Numbered from the stretch's first letter, positions 30,523 to 40,348 are shown. The stretch is 64,000 nt of DNA from Vagococcus silagei (GCF_004795745.1 NZ_SDGV01000015.1:1-64000); one strand, 5' to 3'. Translations and numbers: made by a program. Notes: generated by a model from the letters alone, not told the origin.

Positions 30523-32090
30523 TTTTTTTGACTCCGTTTCTTTAGATAAATTAAGTACGTTCCGATTTCATAATTTACCATCTGAATTGGATTTGTCAAA
30601 TCAATCTCTAAAAGATCTTGAATTTTATTTAAACGATAACGGATTGTTTTAGGGTGTAAAAATAATTTTTCTGCCGCTTGTTTATAATTCCGATTAACTT
30701 CAAAAAAGGTGTAAAAGGTATCGAACAACTCAGGGTTTTCTTCGCCAAGCTGATAGAGGTTATTTGGCACAATTGCATCAAGTTGATCAATTTGATGATG
30801 TTTAATAAAAGCATTAAAGATACCTAAGTCATGGTAATCAATAATCGATCCTAGATAAAATTGTTGATTGAATTGAATCATATCTAAACATTCAGCAAGA
30901 ATATCATGTAGTTGTTCTTTCGTTTTGACACGACTAATCGCCAGTACAGCCTCTTGTTCTTCAAGGTGTTTTTCATCAAAAAGTGCTAAGAGTTTTTTCT
31001 TGGTGATTTGGTCATGATTAAAATTATATAGAATCACAAGATAGTGATGGTGTTCAAAGTAAAGATAGTTCTGTTTCAGCGAACGTAATTTCTTGATAAT
31101 CAATTTTTTATTATAAATATCCTTAAGACCTTCTGTTGAAAAGGCAACACACTGATAATTTGGAAAATCAGCCATTTTTCCTTCAATCAGCAATTTATCA
31201 AGTTCGGCCAGATTACTTGGTGTATTTTGTAAAATTGCATCAGCAAGATGATTCAATTTGGTAAAGCGGTCTTGCTTAATGAGATATTCAGCTTGCATTT
31301 GTTCATAGATGGCATCAATGACGTTTTCTAAAATCATGACTTTGTATTCAGGAATTTCAGCTGATTTATGATAGACCGTCAGAATACAAGTTTCATCGAA
31401 GGGGTTAGGAATATTAGTTTGGACAGCAGTTGTATAGTGATTGGCTTTATCTGAAAATAATTGTAAATAATCATAATCATTTTTGGTAAAAGCGATTGTT
31501 TTCATGGGTTTCTTATCGCAAACGACGTAGTTTTCAAAAGATTCGCCAAAGGTTAAATTAACATCCAAACAAGGTATTTGTAACGTACAGGGGTTACCAA
31601 TTAGTTCAAAAAATTCGGTCATGATTTGGTCGAAAGTTGAAGAATAACGGTCAACTTGCATAAAGCGTTGACGCACGTCGTAGTAAGTACGCAATAAATG
31701 TGACTGTTGATTAATAATAGGCTCGTAAACAGCAAGCATAATGGCTTCATAACTCACATCTTGTTGCATTTTGATGAGCGGCACTTGATATTCAAAACTC
31801 AGTTCAATCATCCAGGTTGGAATCATTGTGATTAAGCGATCCATTTTGACAACTAAGCCACTCACACCGATTTGAGTCATCTTCTTAAAAAAGTCTCGTA
31901 ATTCTGCAGCATCAATTTTTTTAAACGCATAAAAAGAAGTTAGAATCAGTTGATTTCTCTTACTCCAATTTTCGATATCTAACGCTTCTAAGACCATCAC
32001 AGATTCCACAGGATTATCCAAGCCAATCTCTTCAGTTAGGATTTTACAGCTCTTTAAAATTTCGATTTCAAGCAATTCTTTCAAACGCAT
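30519..32090 (-). CDS. PucR-family transcriptional regulator
   Basis: 523 aa. The N-terminal PucR sensor domain (LLEIEILKSCKILTEEIGLDNPVESVMVLEA..., about residues 5-120) is followed by a long middle part and a C-terminal PucR-type HTH (NRNYKQAAEKLFLHPKTIRYRLNKIQDLLEIDL, near residues 470-502). PucR proteins activate purine/allantoin catabolism in Bacillus. It is divergent from the oxamate carbamoyltransferase operon and shares a 118-bp promoter region that holds an inverted repeat, so it is probably its activator. Confidence 0.9.
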   Translation of the reverse strand: MRLKELLEIEILKSCKILTEEIGLDNPVESVMVLEALDIENWSKRNQLILTSFYAFKKIDAAELRDFFKKMTQIGVSGLVVKMDRLITMIPTWMIELSFEYQVPLIKMQQDVSYEAIMLAVYEPIINQQSHLLRTYYDVRQRFMQVDRYSSTFDQIMTEFFELIGNPCTLQIPCLDVNLTFGESFENYVVCDKKPMKTIAFTKNDYDYLQLFSDKANHYTTAVQTNIPNPFDETCILTVYHKSAEIPEYKVMILENVIDAIYEQMQAEYLIKQDRFTKLNHLADAILQNTPSNLAELDKLLIEGKMADFPNYQCVAFSTEGLKDIYNKKLIIKKLRSLKQNYLYFEHHHYLVILYNFNHDQITKKKLLALFDEKHLEEQEAVLAISRVKTKEQLHDILAECLDMIQFNQQFYLGSIIDYHDLGIFNAFIKHHQIDQLDAIVPNNLYQLGEENPELFDTFYTFFEVNRNYKQAAEKLFLHPKTIRYRLNKIQDLLEIDLTNPIQMVNYEIGTYLIYLKKRSQKK

Positions 32091-32111
32091 GTTATCCCTC
32101 TTTTCCCTTTA

Positions 32112-32178
32112 TGGATAAAAAGTATAGCATTTTTTTAGACTTTTATCCAATGTAAACGAAAACATCACTTGCTACAAT
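32112..32178. promoter_or_regulatory. Divergent pucR/oxamate-operon promoters with PucR dyad and cre-like site
   Basis: The inverted repeat TGGATAAAA (32112-32120) and TTTTATCCA (32141-32149) has 20 nt between arms. The leftward pucR promoter is TTGGAT, 18 nt, TATACT within it. The rightward -10 is TACAAT (32173-32178). TGTAAACGAAAACA (32151-32164) matches 13 of 14 positions of the cre consensus TGWAANCGNTNWCA and covers the rightward -35, so CcpA could repress. Confidence 0.6.
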
Positions 32179-32208
32179 GACGGTGAATTAAGAAATGGAG
32201 GAATCAAA

Positions 32209-35200
32209 ATGTTACAAACTGTAATTTTGAAAAACAACTATCAAGATTCGATTAACTTAATGCTTTTAACGAATCGAATCAATGATTTTGACTCAGTGAT
32301 TATGAGTCAAATTATGATGGGGACAGATGCAAACAAAGATATTCTGAACAACACAAATCTATTAACAAGCGAAGCTCAAGAAGCTTCTGCTAATGACTTA
32401 ATGATTGTTGTTGAGAGTGATGATGAAGCAATCATGGATGAAGTATTACCAGAAATTCATTCATTCTTAGATGATTTATCATCAAATGATAGTGCAAGTG
32501 AGAAAAAAGCGGCTACTTCTTGGCAAGAAGCTTTAGAAGGTTTACCTGATGCAAACATGGCATTGTTTAGTATTCCTGGTGAATACGGAGCTAGCGAAAT
32601 GGAAAAAGCTTTAAATCATAACTTACATGTCTTTTCATTTACAGACAATATTCCTTTAGAAGACGAAGTTCGCTTAAAAAAACTAGCGCATAAAAAAGGA
32701 TTACTAATGATGGGACCAGACTGCGGAACAGGTATCATCTCTAGTATCCCATTAGCCTTCACAAACGTTGTTTCTCCTGGAAACATTGGTGTTGTTGGTG
32801 CTTCAGGAACGGGGATTCAAGAAGTAACAACTATTATTGACCGTTTAGGTGGCGGTGTGGTTCATGCAATCGGAACTGGTGGTCGCGATTTAAGTGACAA
32901 AGTTGGCGCAACAACAATGAAAGATGCAATTGTAGCTTTAGAACACCATGCACCAACAGACGTGATCTGTGTGATCTCAAAACCACCTGCAAAAGAAGTT
33001 CGTGACGAAGTGGTTCAATTATTACAAAGTATCACAAAACCAGTCGTTGCTATTTTCTTAGGTGAAAAACCAGAATCGCATGAAGGTAAATTATATCTTG
33101 CTCATACGCTTGAAGAAGCTGCGCATATTGCGGTTGACTTAGCGAATGACGAAGCAGTTAAAGCAAACTACTTTGAAAAAGTAGATGCACCAGAAGTTCA
33201 AACATTGGCAGAAGATAAAGTAGTTAAAGGCCTTTATTCAGGTGGAACATTAGCATCTGAAGCTGGCATGATGATTTCTGAAGCTTTGAGCTTAGAAGGT
33301 TTAGTGAAACAAGAAGGCTACGTGCTTCACTCACATGGTTATGACGTGATTGACTTAGGTGACGATATCTATACCCAAGGTCGCCCTCACCCAATGATTG
33401 CACCAGAAGTTCGGATTGAAAAAATTGAACAATACGCAAAAGATAGCCAAACAGGCATCATTCTTTTTGATGTTGTTTTAGGTTACGGTGCGCACGAAGA
33501 TATGGTAAGTGCTTTATTACCGGCGATTAAAGCGGCTCAAGAAAGTGCAGCTGCTGAAATGCGCGATTTATACTTTGTTGCAACTGTTTGTGGAACTGAG
33601 AAAGATCCTCAAAACTACCAAGATGCAGTGAAACGCTTGAAAGAGGCTGGTGTTTTAATTGCTGAAAGTAATGCAAAAGCTGTTCAACTTGCTTTATTAC
33701 TTAAAGGCATTGAAATTACAGAAGCAGACAAAGAAGTAAAACCTTACGCTGGTACAACAATCGAAGTGCCAGAAGTAAGTGAAAAAGTGATGGAATTATT
33801 AACAACAAAACCTCGTATTATTAACGTTGGTTTACAAAATTTCAATGAATCAATCCTTACTTATGGTGGCCAATCAGAACAATTTAATTGGCGTCCACGT
33901 GCTAATGGTAATAAGAAAATGATTAAAATTCTTGATGCTTTAGATGCTCACAAAGAAATGATTGATGCTGAAAACCAAAAAGTTCTCGACAAAATGAAAA
34001 ATGCGCAACCATTCTTAATTGATGTTGTACCAGCTAAGACTGTTATTCCTGAGTTAAATGAAGCTCAAAAAACATTACTTCATGCTGGACCACCAATTAC
34101 TTGGGACCAAATGACAGGACCAATGAAAGGGTCATGTATTGGTGCTGCTTTATTTGAACGTTGGGCAGAAACAGAAGAAGAAGCAGAAAGTTTATTAGCA
34201 CGCGGCGATGTTCGCTTTATGCCATGTCATCACGTTCAAGCTGTTGGACCAATGGGTGGCATTACATCAAGCAATATGCCAGTTTTCGTTGTTGAAAACC
34301 GCCTTGAAGGCAACCAAGCTTACTGTATTTTAAATGAAGGTATTGGTAAAGTACTTCGTTTCGGCGCTTATTCTGAAGAAGTAATTACGCGTCTAGATTG
34401 GATTAAAGATACATTAGCACCAACTTTAGCGAAAGCTTTAGCGTTAACAGAAGAAGGTTTAAACTTGAACGTTTTAATTGCGCGTTCAATTACAATGGGC
34501 GATGAATTCCACCAAAGAAATATGGCGGCTTCATTAAACTTCTTAAAAGAGTTAGCACCATTAATTATTAAAACTGATGCACCAGAAAGTGAAAAATACG
34601 AAGTAATTAAGTTCTTAGCTGATACTGATCAATTCTTCTTAAATGTCATGATGGCAACAGGTAAAGCAATTGTTGACGGCGCTCGTAAGGATACTTTAGG
34701 TACTGTTGTAACAACAATGACACGTAATGGTGTGGACTTTGGTGTTCGAATTGCTGAAACAGGAAATGATTGGCATACAGCACCAGTTAATACACCAAAA
34801 GGATTATACTTCACAGGCTTTACTGAAGAAGATGGTAACCCAGACGTTGGTGATAGTGCGATTACTGAAACAATTGGTGTTGGTGGAATGGCAATGATTG
34901 CTGCTCCAGGTGTGACACGATTTGTTGGAGCTGGTGGCTTTGATGATGCCCTTGCAACATCAAATGAAATGGCACAAATCTGTTTAGGACATAACCCAAC
35001 CTTTACCATTCCAACTTGGAATTTCCAAGGTACTTGTTTAGGAATTGATATTCGTAAAGTCGTTGAAACAGGAATTACACCAGTGATAAATACAGGGATT
35101 GCCCATAAAGAAGCTGGTGTTGGTCAAGTTGGAGCGGGTACAGTTCGCGCACCTTTAGGCTGTTTCGAAAAAGCGCTTGAAGCCTATGCTGAAAAATTAG

Positions 35201-35217
35201 GCATTGTAGTTGACTAA
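32209..35217 (+). CDS. allFG: Fused oxamate carbamoyltransferase subunits FdrA (AllF) and DUF1116 (AllG)
   Basis: 1002 aa. Residues 1 to about 525 match FdrA: an N-terminal segment, a Rossmann CoA-binding-like domain (NIGVVGASGTGIQEVTTIIDRLGGG), then the ligase-like domain (VKGLYSGGTLASEAGMM; GQVGAGTV is in the second half). From about residue 535 it is DUF1116/YlbE (INVGLQNFNESIL, HAGPPITWDQMTGPMKGSCIGAALFERW, PMGGITSSNMPVF). In E. coli these are separate proteins (about 555 and 419 aa) that, with YlbF, form oxamate carbamoyltransferase (AllFGH), from memory. That enzyme makes carbamoyl phosphate and oxamate from oxalurate. ATG 32209 follows ATGGAGG. The fusion is continuous, with no stop between parts. 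Confidence 0.85.
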   Translation: MLQTVILKNNYQDSINLMLLTNRINDFDSVIMSQIMMGTDANKDILNNTNLLTSEAQEASANDLMIVVESDDEAIMDEVLPEIHSFLDDLSSNDSASEKKAATSWQEALEGLPDANMALFSIPGEYGASEMEKALNHNLHVFSFTDNIPLEDEVRLKKLAHKKGLLMMGPDCGTGIISSIPLAFTNVVSPGNIGVVGASGTGIQEVTTIIDRLGGGVVHAIGTGGRDLSDKVGATTMKDAIVALEHHAPTDVICVISKPPAKEVRDEVVQLLQSITKPVVAIFLGEKPESHEGKLYLAHTLEEAAHIAVDLANDEAVKANYFEKVDAPEVQTLAEDKVVKGLYSGGTLASEAGMMISEALSLEGLVKQEGYVLHSHGYDVIDLGDDIYTQGRPHPMIAPEVRIEKIEQYAKDSQTGIILFDVVLGYGAHEDMVSALLPAIKAAQESAAAEMRDLYFVATVCGTEKDPQNYQDAVKRLKEAGVLIAESNAKAVQLALLLKGIEITEADKEVKPYAGTTIEVPEVSEKVMELLTTKPRIINVGLQNFNESILTYGGQSEQFNWRPRANGNKKMIKILDALDAHKEMIDAENQKVLDKMKNAQPFLIDVVPAKTVIPELNEAQKTLLHAGPPITWDQMTGPMKGSCIGAALFERWAETEEEAESLLARGDVRFMPCHHVQAVGPMGGITSSNMPVFVVENRLEGNQAYCILNEGIGKVLRFGAYSEEVITRLDWIKDTLAPTLAKALALTEEGLNLNVLIARSITMGDEFHQRNMAASLNFLKELAPLIIKTDAPESEKYEVIKFLADTDQFFLNVMMATGKAIVDGARKDTLGTVVTTMTRNGVDFGVRIAETGNDWHTAPVNTPKGLYFTGFTEEDGNPDVGDSAITETIGVGGMAMIAAPGVTRFVGAGGFDDALATSNEMAQICLGHNPTFTIPTWNFQGTCLGIDIRKVVETGITPVINTGIAHKEAGVGQVGAGTVRAPLGCFEKALEAYAEKLGIVVD

Positions 35218-36025
35218 ACTTAAGATTAGCGATTATTTAAATCCATTGGATCGTTTTGGAAGTGTTGGAAGAGTGCATAGTATTTTTGAGCACTCTTTCA
35301 ATATCAAAATAGGCTCCCAACTCGTCAATATCACAAATCATTCAGATTATCTTTCAAGTTTTGGAATCTATCTTCCAAATGAACTGTTTTCTCAAGTGAT
35401 AACATTTATCTCAGAGAACAGCTTGGTTAAAATTCACGCTGACCAACTGCATTTTTACAGTTATCAAGGAATAATAACCGTTAATCTACAAGCAGCTGTT
35501 ACTAGTCACCTGCGTGTCGAATCAGGAACAGTGACTGAAACAGCCGCTTTAATGCTAAAAAACCAATTGGAAGCATTGCAACTTGAAAATCAGATTGGAC
35601 TTATGATTGAAGCGGAAACAGAGACATTCTTTGCTCAAATGAAACAAGCAGATGAAAAAGAAACCAATGCAACACAGTTGTGTGAGTATTTTATTGGCCG
35701 AGGCCGAGGTTTAACTCCAAGTGGGGATGATATTTTGGTTGCTTACTTAACGATGTTACGTGTTTTAGGAAGTGAAGGAGCAGTGATTGATTTTAAGACT
35801 GCTCTCGAACTTTCAACACGAACAACAACGGATGTTAGTGCTGCTTATCTAGATGCAGCGCTAAATGGTTACGTTAACTCTTATGTATATGATTTATTAC
35901 AAAATTTAGAGCATCAATCAGTCTCACAAATTGAGACACAAATAAAAAAAATCATGTCAATTGGACATACATCTGGAAAAGATATGTTGTTTGGAATGTT
36001 ACTCGCACTTGAAAAACAAGTGTGA
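35210..36025 (+). CDS. allH: DUF2877 protein, AllH/YlbF-like oxamate carbamoyltransferase subunit
   Basis: 271 aa with the DUF2877 signature GRGRGLTPSGDDILVAYL (residues about 163-180) and a C-terminal GHTSGKDMLFGML block. The start is a TTG at 35210 that overlaps the allFG stop by 8 nt, so translation is coupled. Third component of the same predicted enzyme. There is no independent ribosome site, which supports coupling, but a later GTG start cannot be fully excluded. Confidence 0.85.
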   Translation: MTKLKISDYLNPLDRFGSVGRVHSIFEHSFNIKIGSQLVNITNHSDYLSSFGIYLPNELFSQVITFISENSLVKIHADQLHFYSYQGIITVNLQAAVTSHLRVESGTVTETAALMLKNQLEALQLENQIGLMIEAETETFFAQMKQADEKETNATQLCEYFIGRGRGLTPSGDDILVAYLTMLRVLGSEGAVIDFKTALELSTRTTTDVSAAYLDAALNGYVNSYVYDLLQNLEHQSVSQIETQIKKIMSIGHTSGKDMLFGMLLALEKQV

Positions 36026-36046
36026 AGAAAGAAAAGAGAGGTTATT

Positions 36047-37294
36047 ATGGAAAATCTAAAACAAAAAGCACCCGTTCAGGTGAGTCAAAACTATTGGATT
36101 AAGACAGTTGCTATTTTCTTTGTTGGTTGGATTTTAATGTATGCAACACGAACAATTTTTAACCCAATTATGGGTGTAGTCGGTCAAGAATTTAATTTAA
36201 GCAATACGCAGTTAGGTCTTGCGAATAGTATTTTCTTCTTAACATATGCAATTTTCCAAATTCCTTCAGGGATGATGGGCGATAAAATTGGTCGTAAAAT
36301 TGTTATTTCATTAGGTTTTGTTGTTTTAGCAATTAGTACTTATTTAAGTGGTATTGCGACAACATTCGTGATGTTCTTAGTGATTCGCGCAATTGCAGGT
36401 ATGGGTCAAGGGGCTTACTATGGTCCGCAATATGCATTATCAACAGAAGCGATTCCTGAAAGCAAACGAACAATTGGGAATGCGATTATCAATAGTGGGA
36501 TGGCCTTTGGTACATCTGGTGGTTACTTACTATCAAGTAAAATGGTTTTAGAAAATGGCGCGCACTGGAGTAAACCATTCTTTATGATGGCAATTCCAAC
36601 AATCATTATGTCAGTTATTTTCTACACAATGCTTAAAGAAAAAGTTGTGCAACCAGGTGAAGAAGCAAAACAAGCAGCACAAACAGAAACAAAAGAAAAA
36701 ATTTCATTAAAAGAAATCTTCTCAAACCGCAATTTATTGGCATCATTTATTTTATGTTTTACTAGTATTTATGCAAACTTTGTTATTATCACTTGGTTAC
36801 CTCAATTCTTAATTGCTGAACGTGGGTTCGAAGGCGCTAGCGTTGGTTTTATCGCTTCACTTGTACCATGGGCATCAATTCCGGGAGCTTTAATTTTTGC
36901 GCGAATTAACGATAAAACAGGGGCAACTAAAAAACTTGTTTATATCTTGGTACCATTAGCAACACTTTCAGTTTTTTCAATTGCCTTTGTTACCAATAGA
37001 TCACTTTTAATTTTCTTCTTAATTTTATATGGATTAACTGGAAAATTAGCTTTGGACCCAATTGTCGTGACATTTGTTGCTAAAAATGCGCCAGCAAATT
37101 CACTGGGAACAACTTTAAGTGCCTATAACTTCATTGGTATGTCAGGTTCAATCTTGGCACCATACTTAACAGGTTACTTATCAGATCAATTAGGGTCAAT
37201 GCAAGTTGGTTTCTACTTATCATGTATTTTACTTGTGATTGGTTTAATTGCCTTTGCAATTTTAGCAAATGACAAAAAAACACAAAAAATTTAA
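36047..37294 (+). CDS. MFS transporter of the anion:cation symporter type
   Basis: Twelve-helix permease, 415 aa. The N-terminal motif MYATRTIFNPIMGVVGQEFNLSNTQLG and the loop GDKIGRKIVISLG resemble the ACS family (organic anion/sugar acid uptake). Lying inside the operon, it is the best candidate importer of the carbamoylated or oxamate-like substrate. It has AGAGAGG upstream of ATG 36047. Confidence 0.83.
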   Translation: MENLKQKAPVQVSQNYWIKTVAIFFVGWILMYATRTIFNPIMGVVGQEFNLSNTQLGLANSIFFLTYAIFQIPSGMMGDKIGRKIVISLGFVVLAISTYLSGIATTFVMFLVIRAIAGMGQGAYYGPQYALSTEAIPESKRTIGNAIINSGMAFGTSGGYLLSSKMVLENGAHWSKPFFMMAIPTIIMSVIFYTMLKEKVVQPGEEAKQAAQTETKEKISLKEIFSNRNLLASFILCFTSIYANFVIITWLPQFLIAERGFEGASVGFIASLVPWASIPGALIFARINDKTGATKKLVYILVPLATLSVFSIAFVTNRSLLIFFLILYGLTGKLALDPIVVTFVAKNAPANSLGTTLSAYNFIGMSGSILAPYLTGYLSDQLGSMQVGFYLSCILLVIGLIAFAILANDKKTQKI

Positions 37295-37314
37295 GAAAGA
37301 ATAGGAAGAATTAA

Positions 37315-38244
37315 ATGGGATTAAATGTAATTGCCTTAGGTGGAAATGCGATTTTAGATACAGATCCAACTGACAATGGACAAAAGCAAGTTGTCGCTGA
37401 AGCAGCTAAATATATTGCTGATTTTGTGACAACAGGTGAAAAAGTTGTTGTTTGTCACGGAAACGGTCCACAAGTTGGTAACTTATTATTACAACAACAA
37501 GCCGGCGAAAGTGAAAAAAATCCACAACTAAAATTAGATTCATGTGGTGCAATGACGCAAGGCAGTATCGGTTATTGGATTCAAAATGCGCTAGCTAATG
37601 AATTTTTAAAACGTGGTCAACAACAAACAGTTACGTCAATGGTCACGCAAGTTTTAGTTGATAAAGCAGATCCGGCTTTAAGTAATCCAACAAAACCAGT
37701 GGGTCCATTCTACTCAAAAGAAGAAGCAGATGTGTTAAGTCAAGATGGTTCTGTTTATATTGAAGACTCAGGAAGAGGTTACCGTAAAGTTGTGCCTTCA
37801 CCAATGCCAAAAGCAATTGTCGAAAAAGAAGCAGTTCAAGCTTTAATCGCTGCTGATGTTTTAACAGTTTGTGCTGGTGGTGGCGGAATTCCTGTTTATC
37901 AAGAAGGAAATCAACTTGTTGGCATTGAAGCTGTTAACGATAAAGACTTCTCGGCTAAAGTTTTAGCTGAAGACGTACAAGCAGATCGTTTGATTATCTT
38001 AACAGGCGTTGATAATATTTACATTCACTTTAATACACCAGCTCAAAAAGCATTAACTGAAATTAGTGTTTCTGAAGCTGAGCAATATGTAAGTGAAGGT
38101 CATTTTGCTGCAGGTAGTATGTTACCTAAAATTGAAGCTGCGATTGATTTTGTTAAATCAGGTGAAAACCGTACCGCAGTGATTACATCGATTGAGAATT
38201 TAGCCAAAATGAATGAAAAAGTTGGGACTATTATTCATAAGTAA
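37315..38244 (+). CDS. arcC: Carbamate kinase
   Basis: Converts carbamoyl phosphate plus ADP to ATP, ammonia and CO2. Landmarks are LNVIALGGNAIL, VVCHGNGPQVGNLLLQQ, PSPMPKAIV, VCAGGGGIPV and DKDFSAKVLAEDVQADRLIILTGVDN, the amino acid kinase pattern. 309 aa. In the allantoin cluster of E. coli the same step is done by AllK (YbcF); arcC is used here as the generic symbol. It closes the energy-yielding route of the operon. Confidence 0.95.
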   Translation: MGLNVIALGGNAILDTDPTDNGQKQVVAEAAKYIADFVTTGEKVVVCHGNGPQVGNLLLQQQAGESEKNPQLKLDSCGAMTQGSIGYWIQNALANEFLKRGQQQTVTSMVTQVLVDKADPALSNPTKPVGPFYSKEEADVLSQDGSVYIEDSGRGYRKVVPSPMPKAIVEKEAVQALIAADVLTVCAGGGGIPVYQEGNQLVGIEAVNDKDFSAKVLAEDVQADRLIILTGVDNIYIHFNTPAQKALTEISVSEAEQYVSEGHFAAGSMLPKIEAAIDFVKSGENRTAVITSIENLAKMNEKVGTIIHK

Positions 38245-38257
38245 AGAGGGGATCGTT

Positions 38258-39487
38258 GTGGGAAAAAGAAAAGTATCGATGACGACGCAGATTGTCATTG
38301 CGGTGATATTGGGAATTGCTTGCGGTTTAATCTTTCCAAATATTGGAAAAAATGTAAAAATAGTGGGCGACTTATTTTTACGCTTAATGCAGATGGCGAT
38401 TCCAGTCTTGATTTTAGGTCAAGTGATTCAAGCTGTAGGGAGTATAAATAAAAGAGAATTGACCACACTTGGTGGCAAAACAATGCTTGTGTTTGGACTA
38501 TCTTCTTTTATCGCTGCTCTTTGGGGTGTGTTAGCCGGAGTATTATTTAAACCAGGTCAAGGAATGTCAATTTCAACGGCGAATGGAGCGAGTGCAAAAG
38601 TCCAAGAAATTTCATTATCGGAAACACTATTGAACTTTATACCAGACAATATTTTTAAAGCACTAACGGATGGTGCGGTCATTCAAATCATTTTGTTTGC
38701 CATGTTTTTTGGAATTGCGTTGAATTATTATTTATATCAACATCCAAATTCACAATTGTTAATATTAATTATTGATTTCAATGAAGTGATCATTCAAGTC
38801 ATTCGCTATGTGATGTTTTTTGCGCCAATCGGTATTTTTGCTTTAATCGCTTCAACAATTAGCTCTTTAGGCATGCAAGTCATTTATTCTTTATTGAAAT
38901 ATTTACTTGTTTATGGCGTGGCAACATTGCTCTTCATGATTCTATGGGTATTAGTTTTAATGGTATCTTGTCGTATCAATCCAATTCGTTTAATCAGAAA
39001 CATGAAGGACATGTTGATCATGTCACTTGCGACAACTTCATCAGCTATAACATTACCTGTTGCAATGGAAGAGTCTCAAGAGAAAATAGGGATTAGCTCA
39101 AATGTGACAAATTTAGTTTTACCACTAGGTATGTCACTCAACAGTAATGGATCGGCAATGCATATGGCGATTACAGTGATTACAATTGCTCAGATGTACC
39201 ACTTTAACTTCAGCTTTACCGAATTAATTACAGTCGCAGTCGTTGCTACTTTTGTCTCACTGGCAAATGCAGTTGTACCTGGAGCTGGCATTGTTTCGCT
39301 TGCTGTTATTGTGCCTCAGATGGGACTTCCAATTGAAAGTATTGCCGTTTTTGCAGGTGTTGAATGGTTTGTAGGCATGCTTCGCGCAGTCTTAAACGTG
39401 AGTTCAGATGTCTTTTCAGCAGTCCTTGTTGCAAGTTCTGTCGATGAATTAGACCATCGCATCTTTAATGGTGAATCATTAAACTAA
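38258..39487 (+). CDS. Dicarboxylate/amino acid:cation symporter (DAACS)
   Basis: Secondary transporter, 410 aa, with the glutamate-transporter fold. Key segments are LATTSSAITLPVAM (the serine-rich HP1), LPLGMSLNSNGSAMHMAITVITIAQ (TM7) and VPGAGIVSLAVI (HP2). It could export or import a small anion such as oxamate, oxalurate or a dicarboxylate in this operon. The start is taken as GTG 38258 after AAGAGGGGATC; the longer frame overlaps arcC. Last gene before a terminator. Confidence 0.83.
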   Translation: MGKRKVSMTTQIVIAVILGIACGLIFPNIGKNVKIVGDLFLRLMQMAIPVLILGQVIQAVGSINKRELTTLGGKTMLVFGLSSFIAALWGVLAGVLFKPGQGMSISTANGASAKVQEISLSETLLNFIPDNIFKALTDGAVIQIILFAMFFGIALNYYLYQHPNSQLLILIIDFNEVIIQVIRYVMFFAPIGIFALIASTISSLGMQVIYSLLKYLLVYGVATLLFMILWVLVLMVSCRINPIRLIRNMKDMLIMSLATTSSAITLPVAMEESQEKIGISSNVTNLVLPLGMSLNSNGSAMHMAITVITIAQMYHFNFSFTELITVAVVATFVSLANAVVPGAGIVSLAVIVPQMGLPIESIAVFAGVEWFVGMLRAVLNVSSDVFSAVLVASSVDELDHRIFNGESLN

Positions 39488-39489
39488 AT

Positions 39490-39535
39490 TAAAAAAGCTT
39501 TTTCGTCTTTTATTCATGGCGAAAAAGCTTTTTTA
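39490..39535 (+). terminator. Terminator of the oxamate operon
   Basis: TAAAAAAGCTTTTTCG pairs with CGAAAAAGCTTTTTTA (39520-39535). Confidence 0.88.
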
Positions 39536-39793
39536 GTATTTTAAAAAAAGGAGAATTGAGTATAAAATAAAGTTTTTTTTTAAGACATACTATCAAACCT
39601 TGTGTTAAAAGACTTTCAATTATTATCAGTAAAAGATAAATTTGCGGTAGTGTGAAGAAAAAAATATTAAATAAGGTGAAGGGAAGCGCGTGAGTATCAA
39701 TGTTTTCCTATTATTTTTTATTCATTTTTTCACAGATTAAGGTATACTATTAGAAGAAACAGGAAGTTTTAGAATAATATGGGAGGATGCAAA

Positions 39794-40348
39794 ATGGTAA
39801 TGAATGACGATTTGACATTGATTAATCAGATGGGGAAAAATTTACGTGATTTAAGAAAAAATAAGGGGCTTACCATGGAACAACTTGCCAATCTCTCAGG
39901 AGTTAGTGGGATTACAATTAGTAATCTTGAAAATGGTCGCTCAAATCCGACGATTAATGTCCTTTGGAAACTAGCCGAAGCATTGGACATTACACTCACT
40001 CAATTGGTGGGGTATGCACAACCAACAACAGAAGTATCAAAATTAGAAACGACACATTTCATCAGTGACTTGGCGACAGGCTGGTTAATCCAACCCGTTT
40101 TTCAAGAAGATAAAATTGATGTTTTTCGTGTCTGTTTAAAAGCTAAAGCGACACATCAGGAAAGACACCAAAGTAAAAATACGACAGAAGTTATTACCGT
40201 GATGAAAGGAAGCCTATTGTTAAAAGTTGGTAATCAAACTTATCGCTTAGATGAGTATGATTCGATCAATTTTGATTCTGGATTAGCTCATGATTACATA
40301 AATGATACGAATGAAGATATTTTACTTAATATAGTTGTCAAATACTAA
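39794..40348 (+). CDS. XRE-family regulator with C-terminal cupin
   Basis: 184 aa. An N-terminal HTH_3 (LRDLRKNKGLTMEQLANLSGVSGITISNLENGRSNPTINVLWKLAEAL, residues about 12-60) is joined to a small beta-barrel cupin (HQERHQSKNTTEVITVMKGSLLLKVGNQTYRLDEYDSINFDSGLAHDYIN). Such proteins sense small molecules and repress nearby genes. I start at ATG 39794 because TGGGAGGATGC sits just upstream of it. A long perfect hairpin separates it from the downstream CynX-type permease, which it may regulate. Confidence 0.88.
   Translation: MVMNDDLTLINQMGKNLRDLRKNKGLTMEQLANLSGVSGITISNLENGRSNPTINVLWKLAEALDITLTQLVGYAQPTTEVSKLETTHFISDLATGWLIQPVFQEDKIDVFRVCLKAKATHQERHQSKNTTEVITVMKGSLLLKVGNQTYRLDEYDSINFDSGLAHDYINDTNEDILLNIVVKY

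Noticed and set aside
34629-35009. 126-residue frame antisense to the FdrA-DUF1116 fusion
   Set aside because: It mirrors the codon pattern of the real gene on the other strand and has no start signals.
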